Shown here: piece by piece, positions 29,145 through 41,600 of the stretch
Numbering within the stretch: the first letter of the stretch is position 1
Layout: every line of letters begins with the position of its first letter
Program-made: the position numbers and the translations under genes
Source: Cymodocea nodosa
Lineage: Eukaryota > Streptophyta > Magnoliopsida > Alismatales > Cymodoceaceae
Direction of reading: 5' to 3'
NCBI GenBank assembly: GCA_036874045.1
Contig: CM072335.1
Coordinates: forward strand, 454,001 to 518,000
DNA: 64,000 bases
Notes under the pieces: model-generated
What the model was told of the DNA's origin: nothing
What the model saw: the letters and a program-made list of their open reading frames with translations, nothing else
Databases searched by the model: none

Positions 29145-31205
29145 TACTAATGGAAGGAAAGAATAAATCTAAGGATAGCTTTTTTGACGATGATTATGAT
29201 TTATATTATATAACTAGTTTTAATTCATGTAACATTTCCATTATTAATCTTTGTTTCAATGAAGACAACCATACCTTATGAAGTAAAGCAATGAAGAAAG
29301 CTCTTAACTCAAAACATAAATTCAATTTTGTTAATGGAAGTATCCCACAAGCTTTGTTAAGGTTGATTCGAGAAGACATCATAGACTTAATGACATGATT
29401 TTTTTTTTTTAGATTACTAATTGTTTAGAGTGAGAAATTGCTATTAGTGTTAGCTATATAGATGTAGGCAAAGCCATCTAAGATGATTTAAAGAGGAGAT
29501 TTTCCCAAAGTAATGGTCCTAGAATACTTAAAATTCATAGGTCTTTAGCCACTTTGACTTAAGATCAAAGTTACAAGAGATATGAAGATCAAAAGGTAAT
29601 GAGGTTTTTACTTAGCTTGAATGAGTCTTATCATGCTACTAGAGAGGTTAGATACTCCTTAATAATTCTTTCGTGGACATTGGAAGAGTGTATAATTTGA
29701 TTCTACAAGAAGAAAAACAATGTGATGCTGCTCATGTGTCTAATAATTTAGAAAATCTTGCTATGGTTGCTAATAAGTCCAAACAATAAGGAAATTTTAA
29801 TTCTCAAAATAACAAGAATTTTTTTGGTGGGCAAGGAAAGTCTAAAAACTTTTAAGAAATTGTTTTGTACTTGTTATAAGGCTAATGGTCACATTGTCGA
29901 CCAATGTTATTGGTTGAATGTTTTCCCTGAGAGTCATAAGAGTTTAAAAATGTTTCCAAGCCTTTCAATGTCAATAGTGCTGTGATAGATCGTGATCAGT
30001 CTTCTTGTGGTGTTTTTGACCCTTCTATGCCTTTTATCACTCAAGAACAATATAGTCAGTTGATGAATCCTTTAGGTGATACATCTATTAATGATCAATC
30101 TATTAGCATGACAGGTATTCCTTCTTGTTTAAAATCTGAAAAGCTGATTAACGTTACTATTAGTTTGTCTGCTATTTTTTCATCTGTTGAAAAATCTATA
30201 TGAATCATTGATGTTAGGGTTTCTAATCATATGTATTGTGATATTAATCAATTATTTGATATTAGACAAAGTCATCAAGTTCAATCAGTTAAATTGCCCA
30301 ATGAAAAAATCTGCTTTTATTAATTCTATTGGTAGCTATATTATGACTTCTCAGATAAAACTTTCTAATGTCTTGAATGTACTTAGTTTTAGTTTCAATC
30401 TTTTGTTTGTTAGCAGATTTACTAAAGAAACTGGTTGTTATTTTCAATTTTTCACTTGTATATGTCTAATTTAAGACCCTTAGGTGAATAAAATAAATGG
30501 AATAGTCAAGCAAGTCAATGGAGTGTATGTTTTGGTTACCAGCACTCAGCAAGTTCATGGATTAGTTGCTCTATCTCTAAAACTACTTGGCACAACATAG
30601 TAGGTCATACAAAGAATAAAGATGTGTTTCATCATTTGAGCATAAAAGAGACTTCTGATTTTATAGATTGTAGTACATGTCCTTTAGCTAGATTTTGTTG
30701 GTAACAATATGGCTCTTAAGCCATTTGAACTCATTTATTGTGATATATGGGGAAAGTTTTTCATTTCTTCTTAACTATTCTTGATGATCATTCTCATTGC
30801 ATATAAACTTATCTTAATGTAACATAAACATAAATTTTTCATGATTCTTTAGAATTTCATCAATGTTGTTGAAAAACAATTTAATTTTGTTGTTAAAACT
30901 ATACATAGTGATTATGATAGTGAGTTTGTTTTTACTGGTCTTGTTGATTTGTTAGCTAGTAAATGCATAAAGCAACAATTTTCATGCACATATACATCCC
31001 AACAGAATGAGGTTGTTAAAAGAAAACATAGCCATTTGTTAGAGATAGCTAAAACTTTGCATTTTCAAACCAATTTACCTTTAAAGTTCTAGAGTGACTA
31101 CATTCTTACTATAACTCATATTATAAATAGATTGTCCATCGATATGTTTCAAGGAAAAACTTCATATGAGATGCTATATCATAAGAAACCAAATTCCAAG
31201 TTTGC
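29145..31205 (+). pseudogene. Copia gag-protease-integrase remnant
   Basis: Broken coding sequence spread over several frames. Recognisable parts are a knuckle-like CYKANGHIVDQC at about 29870, a protease-region stretch ending SNHM at about 30200 in which DSG has become DVR, and an integrase zinc region with STCPLA near 30670. These are followed by FELIYCDIWG and a segment ending in INRLS. Stops and frame changes occur throughout. The coding similarity stops abruptly after the integrase phrase YHKKPN, where an unrelated insertion begins. Confidence 0.75.
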
Positions 31206-32555
31206 ATGGTGGAAGGTACATTCCTCTCCATTGCAAGTTTTTTTCAATCGTGTTCTTCAACCGTAGTGATTAGATCCAACCATGTTTGTGAGATTTCTAC
31301 TTCCATATTCTTCTTCACATTTCTCAGAGGACCTTATCTTAGTTGGGTATTATTTCTTATTAACGTTGGGTACCCATTTATCTTGTTTCATGAATATTTT
31401 GATTGTATGTGCAGTTAATTTTCAGTCCATTTTTTCTTATTTTAGTAAAGTTTGTGTTGTAAAACCTTTGTAGAATTTCGTTATTTCAGTTCATAGAAGT
31501 TTGTATGTTGATTTACATGAGTTTGAGTGAATGGGTTCAAGCTAGCTTGCTATTTTAAAATGTAGAATTCAGTACCAAATGATATACATTTATAATATAG
31601 ATTTGGTGTGAATCTTTGCATAATTCTTGGTTGTAGTTAGTTGATTTTGTATTAGGTTAGATTCACAATTTTATTCCTATTTTAGCAACATTTTCTACTG
31701 ATTTCAAAGTGAATTTCGTTGGCATATTTGCAGGTTGAAGCTATATTTCACAACTTCAGTTTTAGTGAATGCAACGATATATCAATTAGTGAAAGCTCTA
31801 TTTGTAGTTTTAGTGATGATTTTGCACATGGTTTCTTTAGTTTGAGATTTTTGCTTAAAAGTCGTATCAATTAGCATTCATTTGTCTTTTATTTCATTGA
31901 ATTTCATTGCATTTAGTTGTTAGCATGAATGCAAATGCTTGTAGAATCTTAAGAAAAATCGTGCAAAACTTTGCTTGCCAGATTTCCATAAAAGTACATT
32001 ATTTTACCTTTCTAAAGATTCTTTTTCCCTAATATATCATTCAAATAGCTAGGTATTATTTTATATGTGAATCTAATGTTATGGTATATCTAATGTGTAT
32101 TTTTATGTTATAGTGTATTTTATATTATGTTCATATGTGTGCATTCTTAGGAAATGTAAAACAAGAAATGTAGTGGAAGATTCTATTTTAGTTGGAGTGT
32201 TCAAGCAGATGAGATGATATTAACGAAGGTGTGTGCTGTTATTAAGAAGGATAATTATAAAACTCCTTATAGAAAGATACGAGTTGATACTTAGTTAAAA
32301 GTAGTCGACGATTACAATAAAGAAAAAGAAATAACATTCAAAAAAAAAAATATTGATAGCCGAATGAAAATATGACAGACAAATGTACAAGATTTATATC
32401 AAGATTGATGCATAAAGTGGTTATGAATGGAATTATATTCATAGACATATTAATATTTCAAAAAAAGTTTAGGATGATTTCGTTACGATTAGTTGAATTT
32501 TTTAAAAATTAAATTTAACATCTAATTGACAAGAGAGCTCATCGTTGCTTTTTTT
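31206..32555. other. Unrelated 1.35-kb insertion within copia integrase
   Basis: The integrase-like sequence breaks near 31205 and resumes near 32556 with HLDDRRGYRLYDL, the expected C-terminal integrase context. The intervening AT-rich sequence has no long open frame and no copia similarity that I can see. An A run at about 32340-32350 and a T run at about 32550-32561 lie toward its right side. It could be a nested non-autonomous element or filler DNA; I cannot identify its termini with confidence. Confidence 0.45.
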
Positions 32556-34400
32556 TTTTTTGGGACATCTTGATGATAGAAGAGGGTATAGGCTATATGA
32601 TTTGGAGAATAAAAATTGTTTTGTTAGCAGGTATGTGGTTTTTAATGACAATGTCTTTCCGTTTGCTAATTCCAAAGCTATGGATGTTGCTTTTGCTACT
32701 ATTCCTATTTTTGGCTCTTCATCTGATTCTTATAGCAAGCAAGTTGTTAATGGTCATGCCCTACAACAAGTTGTTGACATTTAGTCCATTAATGAGGAAG
32801 ATGTTTTTGATGATATTCCTCCAAAATAGGATACTACTATTGAAGATTCTACAAATGCAAATCAACACTTGTTTCCTTTAACATATACTAATGACAATAA
32901 TTCCTCTTTACAAGAAGATGAAGAACTTGATGATTCACATGTTATTGATAACACTGAAGTTGCCAATGCTTTGGGAAATGATAGGCCTCTTGATAGGGGT
33001 CACTTTGGTGAATCACTCCAGAGGTCTCAAAGGTTAGTTAGGTCTTCTCATTATTTAAAAGATTATATTTGTAACAGTGTTTCTTCCATTATGGAGTACC
33101 TTATATCTAACCATGTTTCATTAAAGTGCATTTCTCCTAATCAACAAGCTTTCTTTTCTACCTTATGTGATCATCCAGAGCCGCAAACATATGATAAAGC
33201 TAAAATTGATCTAAGGTAGTATTAGGCAATGGAGTTGGAGCTCCAAGCACTTAGGACAACCGTACATGAAAGATTATAAATCTTCCCAATGGAAAACACC
33301 TAATCAACTATAAGTGGGTACATAATAAGGTAAAACTCAAGGCTAATGATTTTGCTGAATGTTATAAGACATGTTTAGTGGCTAAAGGATTTATGCAGAA
33401 AGAGGAACTGAATTATCATAAGACATGTTTAGTGGCTAAAGGATTTATGCAGAAAGAGGAACTGAATTATCATAAGACATTTGCATCTGTTGCCAAATTA
33501 GTTACCATGCATTGCCTTTTAGTTGTTGCAGCTGTTGTAGGTTGGGAATTGCACTGGTTGGATGCTAATAATGTGTTTTTGCATAGAAACTTACAAGAAG
33601 AAGTGTTCATGAAAGCTCTATTATGTATTGCAATTCAAGAGGAAAAAGTATATTTACTGCAAAAATCATTTTATGGATTAAAATAGTCTTCACGTAATTG
33701 ATATTTTAAGTTGCAACAAGTTTTAGTTAATCTAGGTTTTACGCATTCTTGTGCTAATTACAGTTTGGTCACTTAAAGGACTAATGTTTCTTTCATAGTT
33801 ATGTTGATATATGTAAGATGATATCATTAAAGACAACAATTATGAAGATATTCAAAATTTAAAAACTCAACTTAATTATATGTTCAAACTAAAGGACTTG
33901 AGCATTCTAAAATATTTCCTAGGCATTGAAGTATCTTGTGAGGGGGAGGCATTTTTTTATCATAGCAAAAGTATACTTTGAGCTTGTTGAATGATACAGA
34001 CTTGATGGGTTCTTGTCCCGTTGCATTTCCTATCATAGATAAATATCAGCCTAATAAAGACAATCCTTTATTACCCAATCCAACCATTTATCGAAGACTT
34101 ATTAGACAGTTAACTTATTTGACAATCACCAAACCTGGTATCTCTTATTCAATTCATTTCTTTGGCCAACTCATGCAAATTCCAACATAAAGTCATTTTC
34201 AGGGATTAACTCATTGTTAAATATCTTAAAAAAGCTCTATAGGTCGTGGTGTCTTCCTCAAAGCCACATCAGTCCTTCAACTCATTGCCTTTTCAGATCG
34301 TTTGGTTTCTTAGAAGTTTAAAAAGTAACAGACAGTTTCCAAGTCGTCAACTGAAGTAGAATAACTGAGAATTCTATCTTCCACGAGCGTACAAAACATG
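32556..34400 (+). pseudogene. Copia integrase C-terminus, RT and RNase H remnant
   Basis: The integrase tail continues with DLENKNCFVSRYVVFND and then a low-complexity acidic linker. Reverse transcriptase is recognisable from LVAKGFMQKEELNY, FASVAKLVTMHCLLVVAA, LHWLDANNVFLH and LLQKSFYGLK. A 54-base tandem duplication sits inside it. The region of the catalytic YVDD motif near 33813 is frameshifted by one base, and stop codons are frequent. RNase H is visible as IVKYLKKAL near 34210 and SKSSTEVE near 34335. The products cannot be functional as they stand. Confidence 0.8.
33365..33472 (+). repeat. 54-bp in-frame tandem duplication in RT remnant
   Basis: Two perfect copies of a 54-base unit run from 33365 to 33418 and from 33419 to 33472. 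A third copy begins (taagacat) and then diverges at 33481. The unit is 18 codons, so the RT frame is retained across it. Identical copies mean the duplication is recent relative to the rest of the decayed element, or is an assembly artefact. Confidence 0.9.
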
Positions 34401-34568
34401 TCAAGCTCAATTGTCATTTTGTCTGTAAGAAGTATTTGGCTGGAGAAATACAATTTTAGTTTATAAGATATTGTCAACAAGTTACTGACATTTTTATTAA
34501 GCATCTTGACCATCCTACTTTTTCTAAATTTTTCAGTAAACTAAGTCTCAAGAATCCTTTCTCTCCAG

Positions 34569-34740
34569 ATTTATTTATTCTTGTAAATAGATTCAAGCTC
34601 TTTGTGTATTCAGACTGGACTCTTGTAGATTCCCCACCCAATGAATAACTTTTGGGAAATAAATTTTCATCAACCTGTTCGTATTCTTCCATTCTAAAGG
34701 CAATTTCTCCCCTTTCACTTCGTTGATCGTCGTTTCTACA
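34569..34740 (+). repeat. 3' LTR of the copia element (diverged)
   Basis: The match to the 5' LTR begins clearly at atttatttattcttgtaaatag and ends with a cgtcgtttctaca tail resembling the 5' LTR end. The length from that point (172) is close to the 169 of the equivalent part of the 5' LTR. The first 20 bases expected upstream (about 34549-34568) do not match well, so the left boundary is uncertain. Confidence 0.6.
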
Positions 34741-37700
34741 GTTATGACAATTGGGAACCAATTTAGACATAATTTAGGTTTTGCTTGTGACCTTCAGAGA
34801 AAGCAGTCTGAAAACAAATGACCATTTTGTGTCCTCATCAATGGACTCCTGTGAATTCTGAAGCTCTAAAAGACCAAAGCGATTTTCAAAAAGAACCTTT
34901 ATAAGGGGCCATCAAGATTTCTTTCAACCTTTTACATCGTCCACTCCTATCATAATAACATGATTGAATCAGACAAAAATGGGTGATGGTGATAAAATAA
35001 CGAATCAATGTGAACTTTCTGCATCATCCCCATCACAAACTTTTACTTTATTATTTATTGGGATAAGCTTTTGTCCCTTTTGTTTGCATTAAGGAATGAA
35101 ATTTAACTATAATTATGAGACCAAAAGCTTGAATTTCTATCCATAACACGGTAAAAGTTTTTCGTTATCGTTAAGGTATACCTCTAGGTGTGATAAACTT
35201 TTGCTTTATTATCTAATACTTTTGGAAGTATGTTATTGCAGTACAGATGTGAAAAACTTAAATTATAAAATGAGGTGAATAGTTTAAAAGGAACTAACCG
35301 TAAGACAGTGGATCCAAAATCATGGATAGGATTGTAGCACTCCACTCACAGCCAATAAGAAAGATGCCACTGAATAGAGTGCAGAAGCTTTGTAGTTCTG
35401 GATACCTAGGATCACTGAGGAGAAGCTCACTCTTTACAAGATCATTCAAAGACGTGGATGTAAAAAGCACACCTGCTTGGACCATCTTCTAACAGATCAA
35501 GATCGAATCATAATGCTTACCTACTTTCAAACCATGACAATATTTCTAAACAACAATAAAACTAAAATTTGTAAGTTGCAGTGACCAGTGGGCAGAAAAA
35601 CACAAGGTTCAAAGGACTTCTAGTTTTGATTAAATGAAGAGAATTTTTGATGTATCGAGTGACGAAAATGTTGGGTAAGATAAATATAATATTTGAGGAA
35701 AAGAAAATACCATTTTACAATATACAAGAATTTAATGTTGCATCCAAGATAAGAACATGTCTTTGAACTCAGCTCTGGTTTTCAAACAAGTCAAAACCAA
35801 TCACACCATAAACTGTACACAAGAAACTTTGCAAGAACTTGGTCACAAACACCTTTAATTCAAATATTTCATTTTGTTGCTGGTGATTGTCTGGTCAGCA
35901 TACCACCATCTTTATCCAAAGAACTTCTAAATGATCGTGTCACAGAATGATGCAAACACATTTCATGGGTACATCATCCCAAGGTTCTCTTCGCTCACTG
36001 CATTGTTAATAGTTTTCTGATTAGGATCATGTGATGCAGTTTGACTAAAATAAACTTATTAAGAGAGATCTAGTAATGAAAACCAAAACAAATCTGTAAA
36101 TCCAAATGGGCTGCCACCTAGACAATAGTTCTTTGGTAGATCCACTAATATTGCTTGCTAAGAAGTTTTGTCATAATTCTTGGTTGAGAGAAGATCCCCC
36201 ATGCATATTATCAATGCAATAAAAATTGCAAGTTGAGTAAGTGAAAAAAAAGAAGAAGCACTCCACTTCCATCAATCAGAAGGCAGAATGAGTATGAAAA
36301 GAAAAACTAGAGAGGCCATTAAAATAAGCATATCTTTGGGGGTATGAAGATGATGATAAAGTGCTAGAAATAAAAATCAGACCAGTGTATTGTAAGAAAA
36401 TTAAACCATTTAATGTGAATGATTTGCAAGTCACCATAAATCAAAGAGGACATGCATGGCAACTGCACCCAAAATGGTATTTGAATAAAAATCCATCAAA
36501 TCCTAAAAGGTATAGAGTTCACATTGTAAAAATTTCCATAAAAGTAGTGTTTACCAGCATCATTTATGAATAAACTAACATAAATAACGAGGATATAAGA
36601 GTACAGTCCACAAGGGAAGAAAAATCATAGTTTGCTCAGGTGTATGTAGCAGAAGTAGATGTAGTCTCCAAGGGAATTTCATGTATTTTAACATGCGATG
36701 CCATTCAAACAGCAAAACAAATCAGAGCATGCATTTGTTTTCAATTAAATTTTTGATCAAGATGAAATCATTCAAATAACTGTACAATACAACCAAGGGG
36801 AATGCAGAAGAAGACTTCATACTTGAGTCTAGTTTTGATGATCGGTTGACCACCACTCACTGCCTTTAAATAGAGAATTTTGTATATCATAGAATAACAC
36901 ACAAACATGCAGCTACATCTTCTGGTTCACTGCACTAAAAGTTATGTAAATAGAAATGGTTTGCTTTAGTTTTGACCAAAGTAATTATACGAGGACACCT
37001 AAGGAGAAATGCCTGAAAGAAAAATATTTAATTTTAAATTGATCACCATCCAAAAAGCACAATCTTTGAAGTCTATTTATATCTTTCTTGCAACAAAATT
37101 TACATATTGCATGGTTTGAAGACATCACACAAGCAAAGTGTGAGCGTAAATTAGATATATCATATAGCCAAGTTGAGTATAGAAAAAAATGGACCTCGTC
37201 CATCACTTGGAGCTGAAATAAATAGGTCCCAAACAGACAACGGAATTGGTGAGGATCAGGATGGATACATAAAGGTAAGACAACAAGATGCGCAGTTTTC
37301 CTTCTTAGACTTTATATAGATATATGCAGACTTGACAAGTCCATGGGACTGGAAAAGACAATTCATAGATTTCGATTTTTCATTTAGATGAACTATAAAA
37401 GCTAAATCCTGATCCACAGGTGGACAACTCATTCACATAATGTTGAGCATTGCTTGGAAAAGTCGGTTTAGTTAAAATGTGTGTCATCCACTAAGATTTA
37501 TGACTCTGTGAGAGAGGCTGATAACTGTGGAATGGATTAATCACTTACTCTAGTTTTTCATAAAAATTTGCAGCAAAAGAAAGGAAGAAAACACCTGTTT
37601 ATACCATAGATGCATCAACAAGAGCAGTAACTAGGGTGGAGTTATTTTAACATCGAAATACCTCTTTCCCCAGTGATAAGGTAGTATTTATTAAAATCGG

Positions 37701-37895
37701 AAAAATATGGAGAACAAAAGTATTGGCTTATCAGGACGATAAGCCAATATATATACAAAAGAGAAAAGCATAATAAAAAAGCAAATAGAACATCGAAATG
37801 ATAATCAATTGGAGTAGAGAATTGAGCTGCAAATGCGTGGTAGATAGATTTATAACAAGCTAAACTCGCACAATTGATGGATGAAAGAGTGTATC
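34741..37895. other. Spacer 3' of the acidic-protein gene
   Basis: AT-rich and mostly without signal. It may hold introns or 3' exons of the minus-strand gene at 37896-38630, because that reading frame ends inside a strong splice donor. One minus-strand open stretch at 35294-35485 (63 codons) has fairly natural composition and is bounded by AG and GT signals, but its phase does not fit the upstream exon. I see no other candidate. Confidence 0.4.
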
Positions 37896-38630
37896 TTACT
37901 TGTTTTCATACTCATGAACCTCAGCAATATTATCCGTCCATCTGACTTTTTTGGGCACCTGAGGCCCTGAATCTGATGGCTTCCTAAAGCTGCTTCTGAT
38001 GGGATCACGCCGCCTCACTTGACCATCCTCTTCTACCGTTGTGATGTCAAAAGCAGGTTTCCTGTTCTCATCAGTGGCATCCTCCAATGCCCCATTCTCG
38101 ACGGCTACACGATCTCTCGTTGCCCTTTGCTCATTCTCAACACCCTTGCTAGGTGTTCCATTCTCGTCAACGCCATGAATTGCTGTCGCTTGTTCGTCCT
38201 TGATATCCTTTACTCGCCTGCTCTCAAATGTGCCGTCGATTGCCGGGCCTCCCTCATCATCAACACTCTCCAGTGCCCTCCCACCAGCAGAACCATTTTC
38301 CGATGTCTCATCCTCGTCGTGGACAGCCTCGTCACTCGAACTTGTCTCCTCGGCTTCAGAGTCAGCAATGTTCCCGTCCTCTCCGTTACCAGCACCCAGT
38401 GTCCTCTCCTCAGGATTGCAATCTTCCGTACTTCTTCTGTGCTCGACGGCCTCAACCTTGGCATCGCCATTCAACGTGCTCCCCCCGGTCGCATCAGGAA
38501 CTGGAGATTGACAGGGAGATGCTTGTTGGGCGTCTTCTTGCTCCAACAGATCTGGGGAATGACCGTGAGATAAACGTCTGTGGCAGCGAGAGCGAGAGGA
38601 GAAAAGGAACTTCCTGGGCAAAACCCTCAT
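37896..38630 (-). CDS. Acidic protein of unknown function
   Basis: Open frame of 244 residues from the first ATG, beginning MRVLPRKFLFSSRSRCHRR. The Arg/Ser-rich N-terminus could be an organelle-targeting peptide. The middle (about 60-200) is rich in Glu, Asp, Ser and Gly and is probably disordered. The end carries KKVRWTDNIAEVHEYENK, which resembles a short C-terminal motif (KKVSW-D-x(n)-EVxEFE) in several small uncharacterised plant proteins; that similarity is from memory. The frame is more GC-rich than its surroundings. The stop TAA overlaps gtaagat, a near-perfect splice donor, so the true transcript may splice here and continue downstream. The upstream minus-strand sequence to about 39300 may hold a 5' UTR with an intron. 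I cannot assign a role. Confidence 0.55.
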   Translation of the reverse strand: MRVLPRKFLFSSRSRCHRRLSHGHSPDLLEQEDAQQASPCQSPVPDATGGSTLNGDAKVEAVEHRRSTEDCNPEERTLGAGNGEDGNIADSEAEETSSSDEAVHDEDETSENGSAGGRALESVDDEGGPAIDGTFESRRVKDIKDEQATAIHGVDENGTPSKGVENEQRATRDRVAVENGALEDATDENRKPAFDITTVEEDGQVRRRDPIRSSFRKPSDSGPQVPKKVRWTDNIAEVHEYENK

Positions 38631-41600
38631 CAATATCACTCGGGAAGGAACTGACCACCAGCAGCAGATTTCCGTTTCACCACCTCATAAGAATTGGAGA
38701 AGATGAAGAAGAAAAAATCCAAAAAGCAAGCGCCAGCCTTGTTGTAATCCAGAAAAGGCTGAACCACTATCGCTAACCACTGCCAGGCCTGAACCACAAC
38801 AATTCAACATCAGAAAACCAACACAATAGATGAGTCTAGCGTGGCCACTGAACTCCCTAACGGGTGGCCAAGAACAGAAAAGGTTAAGACCCATCTTCCT
38901 ACGTAGCACAAGAGCCTAGAAAGCGATTTCCCCCTTTGCTGCTTCCCAGAGAAGGTGAGACTCCTTCCTATAAGAAGAGAAACCAGAAATCGAAGAAGAA
39001 GCAGATGGTCATGGAAGAAAGGCAGCGTCATCTTTCACGAAGACGTACAACTTTACTTGCCTTTGCTGCTTGCCTGCCGCCAATGCTACCAGCGCAGAAG
39101 GAAGCCCACTCCTTCCTGGGCAGCAGCAAGAAGATGGTCTCGTGGGGAGGTGTGGCGCCTGCAGAAACCAGCAGAGGTATCCAAATCGGTGGAGGGCTTT
39201 TCGGTAGAATCGAATCTCCCGACAGGCTCCAGCCGAGATGCACAAGTAAATTATTTAACATCGTCGCGGAAAATTACGAAAGAGAGGTGAGACGAAATGT
39301 TCAAATTCCTCCGCACGTCGAGTTACCTCCGCACGTCGCTTTCGATCCGACGCAAGTTTTTGTCCCTCTCTTCACCTTTTTTTCCCTAAAAAAAAAAGAA
39401 TTTATTGTATCTTTCTTTTGATAATTAATTTGTTGAAATTCTGTTCGGTAACGATCTTTTTTTTTTTTTGTTTGTTTAAAGTTTATCGATAACCCGGCGA
39501 TATTCCATCGGTTAAATACTTTGCCCGAAATCCATAATAACGCCGGGGAATAAACAAATATGACCTGTCACGATCCACGTCAGCCACGAATACGAAATAG
39601 GCGATGCCTCACCACACAATGTCAACGTTTCCAAGCTTTCCCGTCGTTTGCTGTTGGCGCTTCGCGTTTAACAAGAAGTTTGTAATTATCGTATCACTTT
39701 TCTTTAACTCGCAGATGTGCACGAAAATTAAAATCTAAAGTATTTATATCTGTACTAAAAAATTATTTAATTTAAATCATCTACTTACGTCACTAAATTT
39801 AGTCGCTTAAATAATTTTAATAACGTAAGGAAAATTTTACTTTCCATACGTCGATAAATTAAAATATTTTTTCCAAATTTTCTTTTCCCTCGTTTTTCGG
39901 ACACAAACACATAAGTCTTAATCGTTGAATTGAATTCACATGCATAAATTTATATTATTAAAATATAATTTTTATCGTCTGTTGCGTTTAAATTAATATA
40001 TCTAAATTGTAAGTGTTAACGACAACTTATATTTTATTAGTGTATTTCTATGAACCTGTAAACTTCCAATTTTAAGAAGATGTCAGTTTCTTGTCAATTT
40101 TTCTTCTTTTCCTACCTTTATTTCAATGTCTGCAAGTACAGGGGCTCTTCTGCAAAAAGTCTCGGCACAAAATTATTGTTCTCGTTCCACGCCAAGCCCT
40201 TAACGCTCCCGTGTTCTTTTTGAATCTTTCTTTTGACGTGGGTAATGTTTTGGAATCCCAAATATTTTAAGGGAAAGTCTACAATTTTAAAGATTCAGAA
40301 TGTGGACCTTTTTATTAAAAAAAAAACGTAACTGAACTGGAATTTTAAAAAAAAGAAGAAGAAGAGGCGGTGGACTTCTTTTCATTTTTATACTTCCTTA
40401 AAAGAAAAATACTTTTCCAATATATTGATGATGATGATGATGATGAAGTTAACATTAGGTGTTTGTATACTTAAAAATTGTTGGAAAGAAAATTACAGAA
40501 TATCATAAAAAATGATGAAAAAGAAAATAATAAAAAATGATGAAAAATTAATAGAAAATCAAAATATTTATGTATAGAATAGAAAATGATAGAATTTAAA
40601 ATACGTATATTTATATATAGAATAAAAAATATAAATTTATTTATAAAATAAAAAATGTTGAAATTAATAAATTAAATATTTTTTGTATTTGTCATTTTCA
40701 CATAAATAACATTTTTCATATTTCACATGTATGTATTTTTTCAATGGTTACAATATAAAATATATTTTACATATTTTTATTATTCCATATATCTCTCTTA
40801 GTATCAATTATCTATATCTCTCTTAATATAAAATATATTCCACATATTATTATTATTAAATAATAAATTCTATATCAAAATTACATGTTACTAATATATT
40901 ATATAATAATTCATATTTTTCTATTCTTTTATTTTTCGTTAATTTCAAAGATTAAAATGTTTTAAAAAAAAAGAAATTTCTTTTTTTATAAAACGAAGAA
41001 ATCCTTTAAAAACTTCACAAACACCTAAAAATTTCATTTTCCACTGCAAACATCGTTGGACATTCACCAGAAACAATTAAAATGGCAAATGATAAATTCC
41101 AGCCTTTGGGTGGTACGACGTATGGTTAGTTCCTATATATATATATATATATGAATAAATAGAGAGGGCCGACCTGCGACCGCCGCCGGGTGGAAGAATA
41201 TGTTCTTTGCCGTCAAATTAAAGGAGGAAGGACCCCTCGCAATTGCTTATTTTATTTTTTCCTTTTTGCCGGGAAAGATTTGGATCAGAAAATGAAAGTA
41301 TTGTTTGAAATGATCGGGTATGTGTGCAAACAACACATATGCTTTTTGTTAAGAGGGCCCTTACTTATTCAGTCCATGACAGCAATCATGGATTTAATAG
41401 ACAATCTAAAAATCGGAAGACAAAATGAAATGAAATCGCTTTTCACAGGTCAACTTCTAATTAATCTGCATATGGAAAACCCAGAACACAGATGGAAGTT
41501 GAATCAGATACAGCAAGTAAGTCATGCATGCACTTCCTATTCTCTCTTTCTTTCTCCCAAAAAATTCCTACCACCATTGGCGGTTAAGAAAGGAGTTTAG

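Larger units (their letters stand above)
28611..34740 (+). mobile_element. Degenerate Ty1/copia LTR retrotransposon
   Basis: A decayed element of about 6.1 kb. A 5' LTR is followed directly by a primer-binding site matching initiator tRNA-Met. Polyprotein remnants appear in copia order. Gag is at about 29145-29980, with an imperfect CCHC knuckle region around 29862-29925. Protease is near 30195, with the catalytic DSG triplet changed. Integrase is at about 30590-31205 and resumes at 32556-32790. Reverse transcriptase is at about 33230-33990, and an RNase H remnant at about 34205-34400. Integrase before reverse transcriptase identifies copia rather than gypsy. Stop codons and frameshifts are frequent, including a one-base shift at the RT catalytic motif near 33813, so the element is non-autonomous. 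Possible 5-bp target duplications are attat (28606-28610) and gttat (34741-34745), differing at one base. It lies in a spacer and does not interrupt a recognised gene. Confidence 0.85.

Noticed and set aside
38019-38776. Plus-strand open frames of 103-184 codons
   Set aside because: They are antisense shadows of the minus-strand acidic protein, created by its biased codon content.
41190-41600. Plus-strand open frame of 136 codons in an AT-rich spacer
   Set aside because: No recognisable domain, poor coding composition and no promoter-like context. I could not exclude a non-coding transcript.
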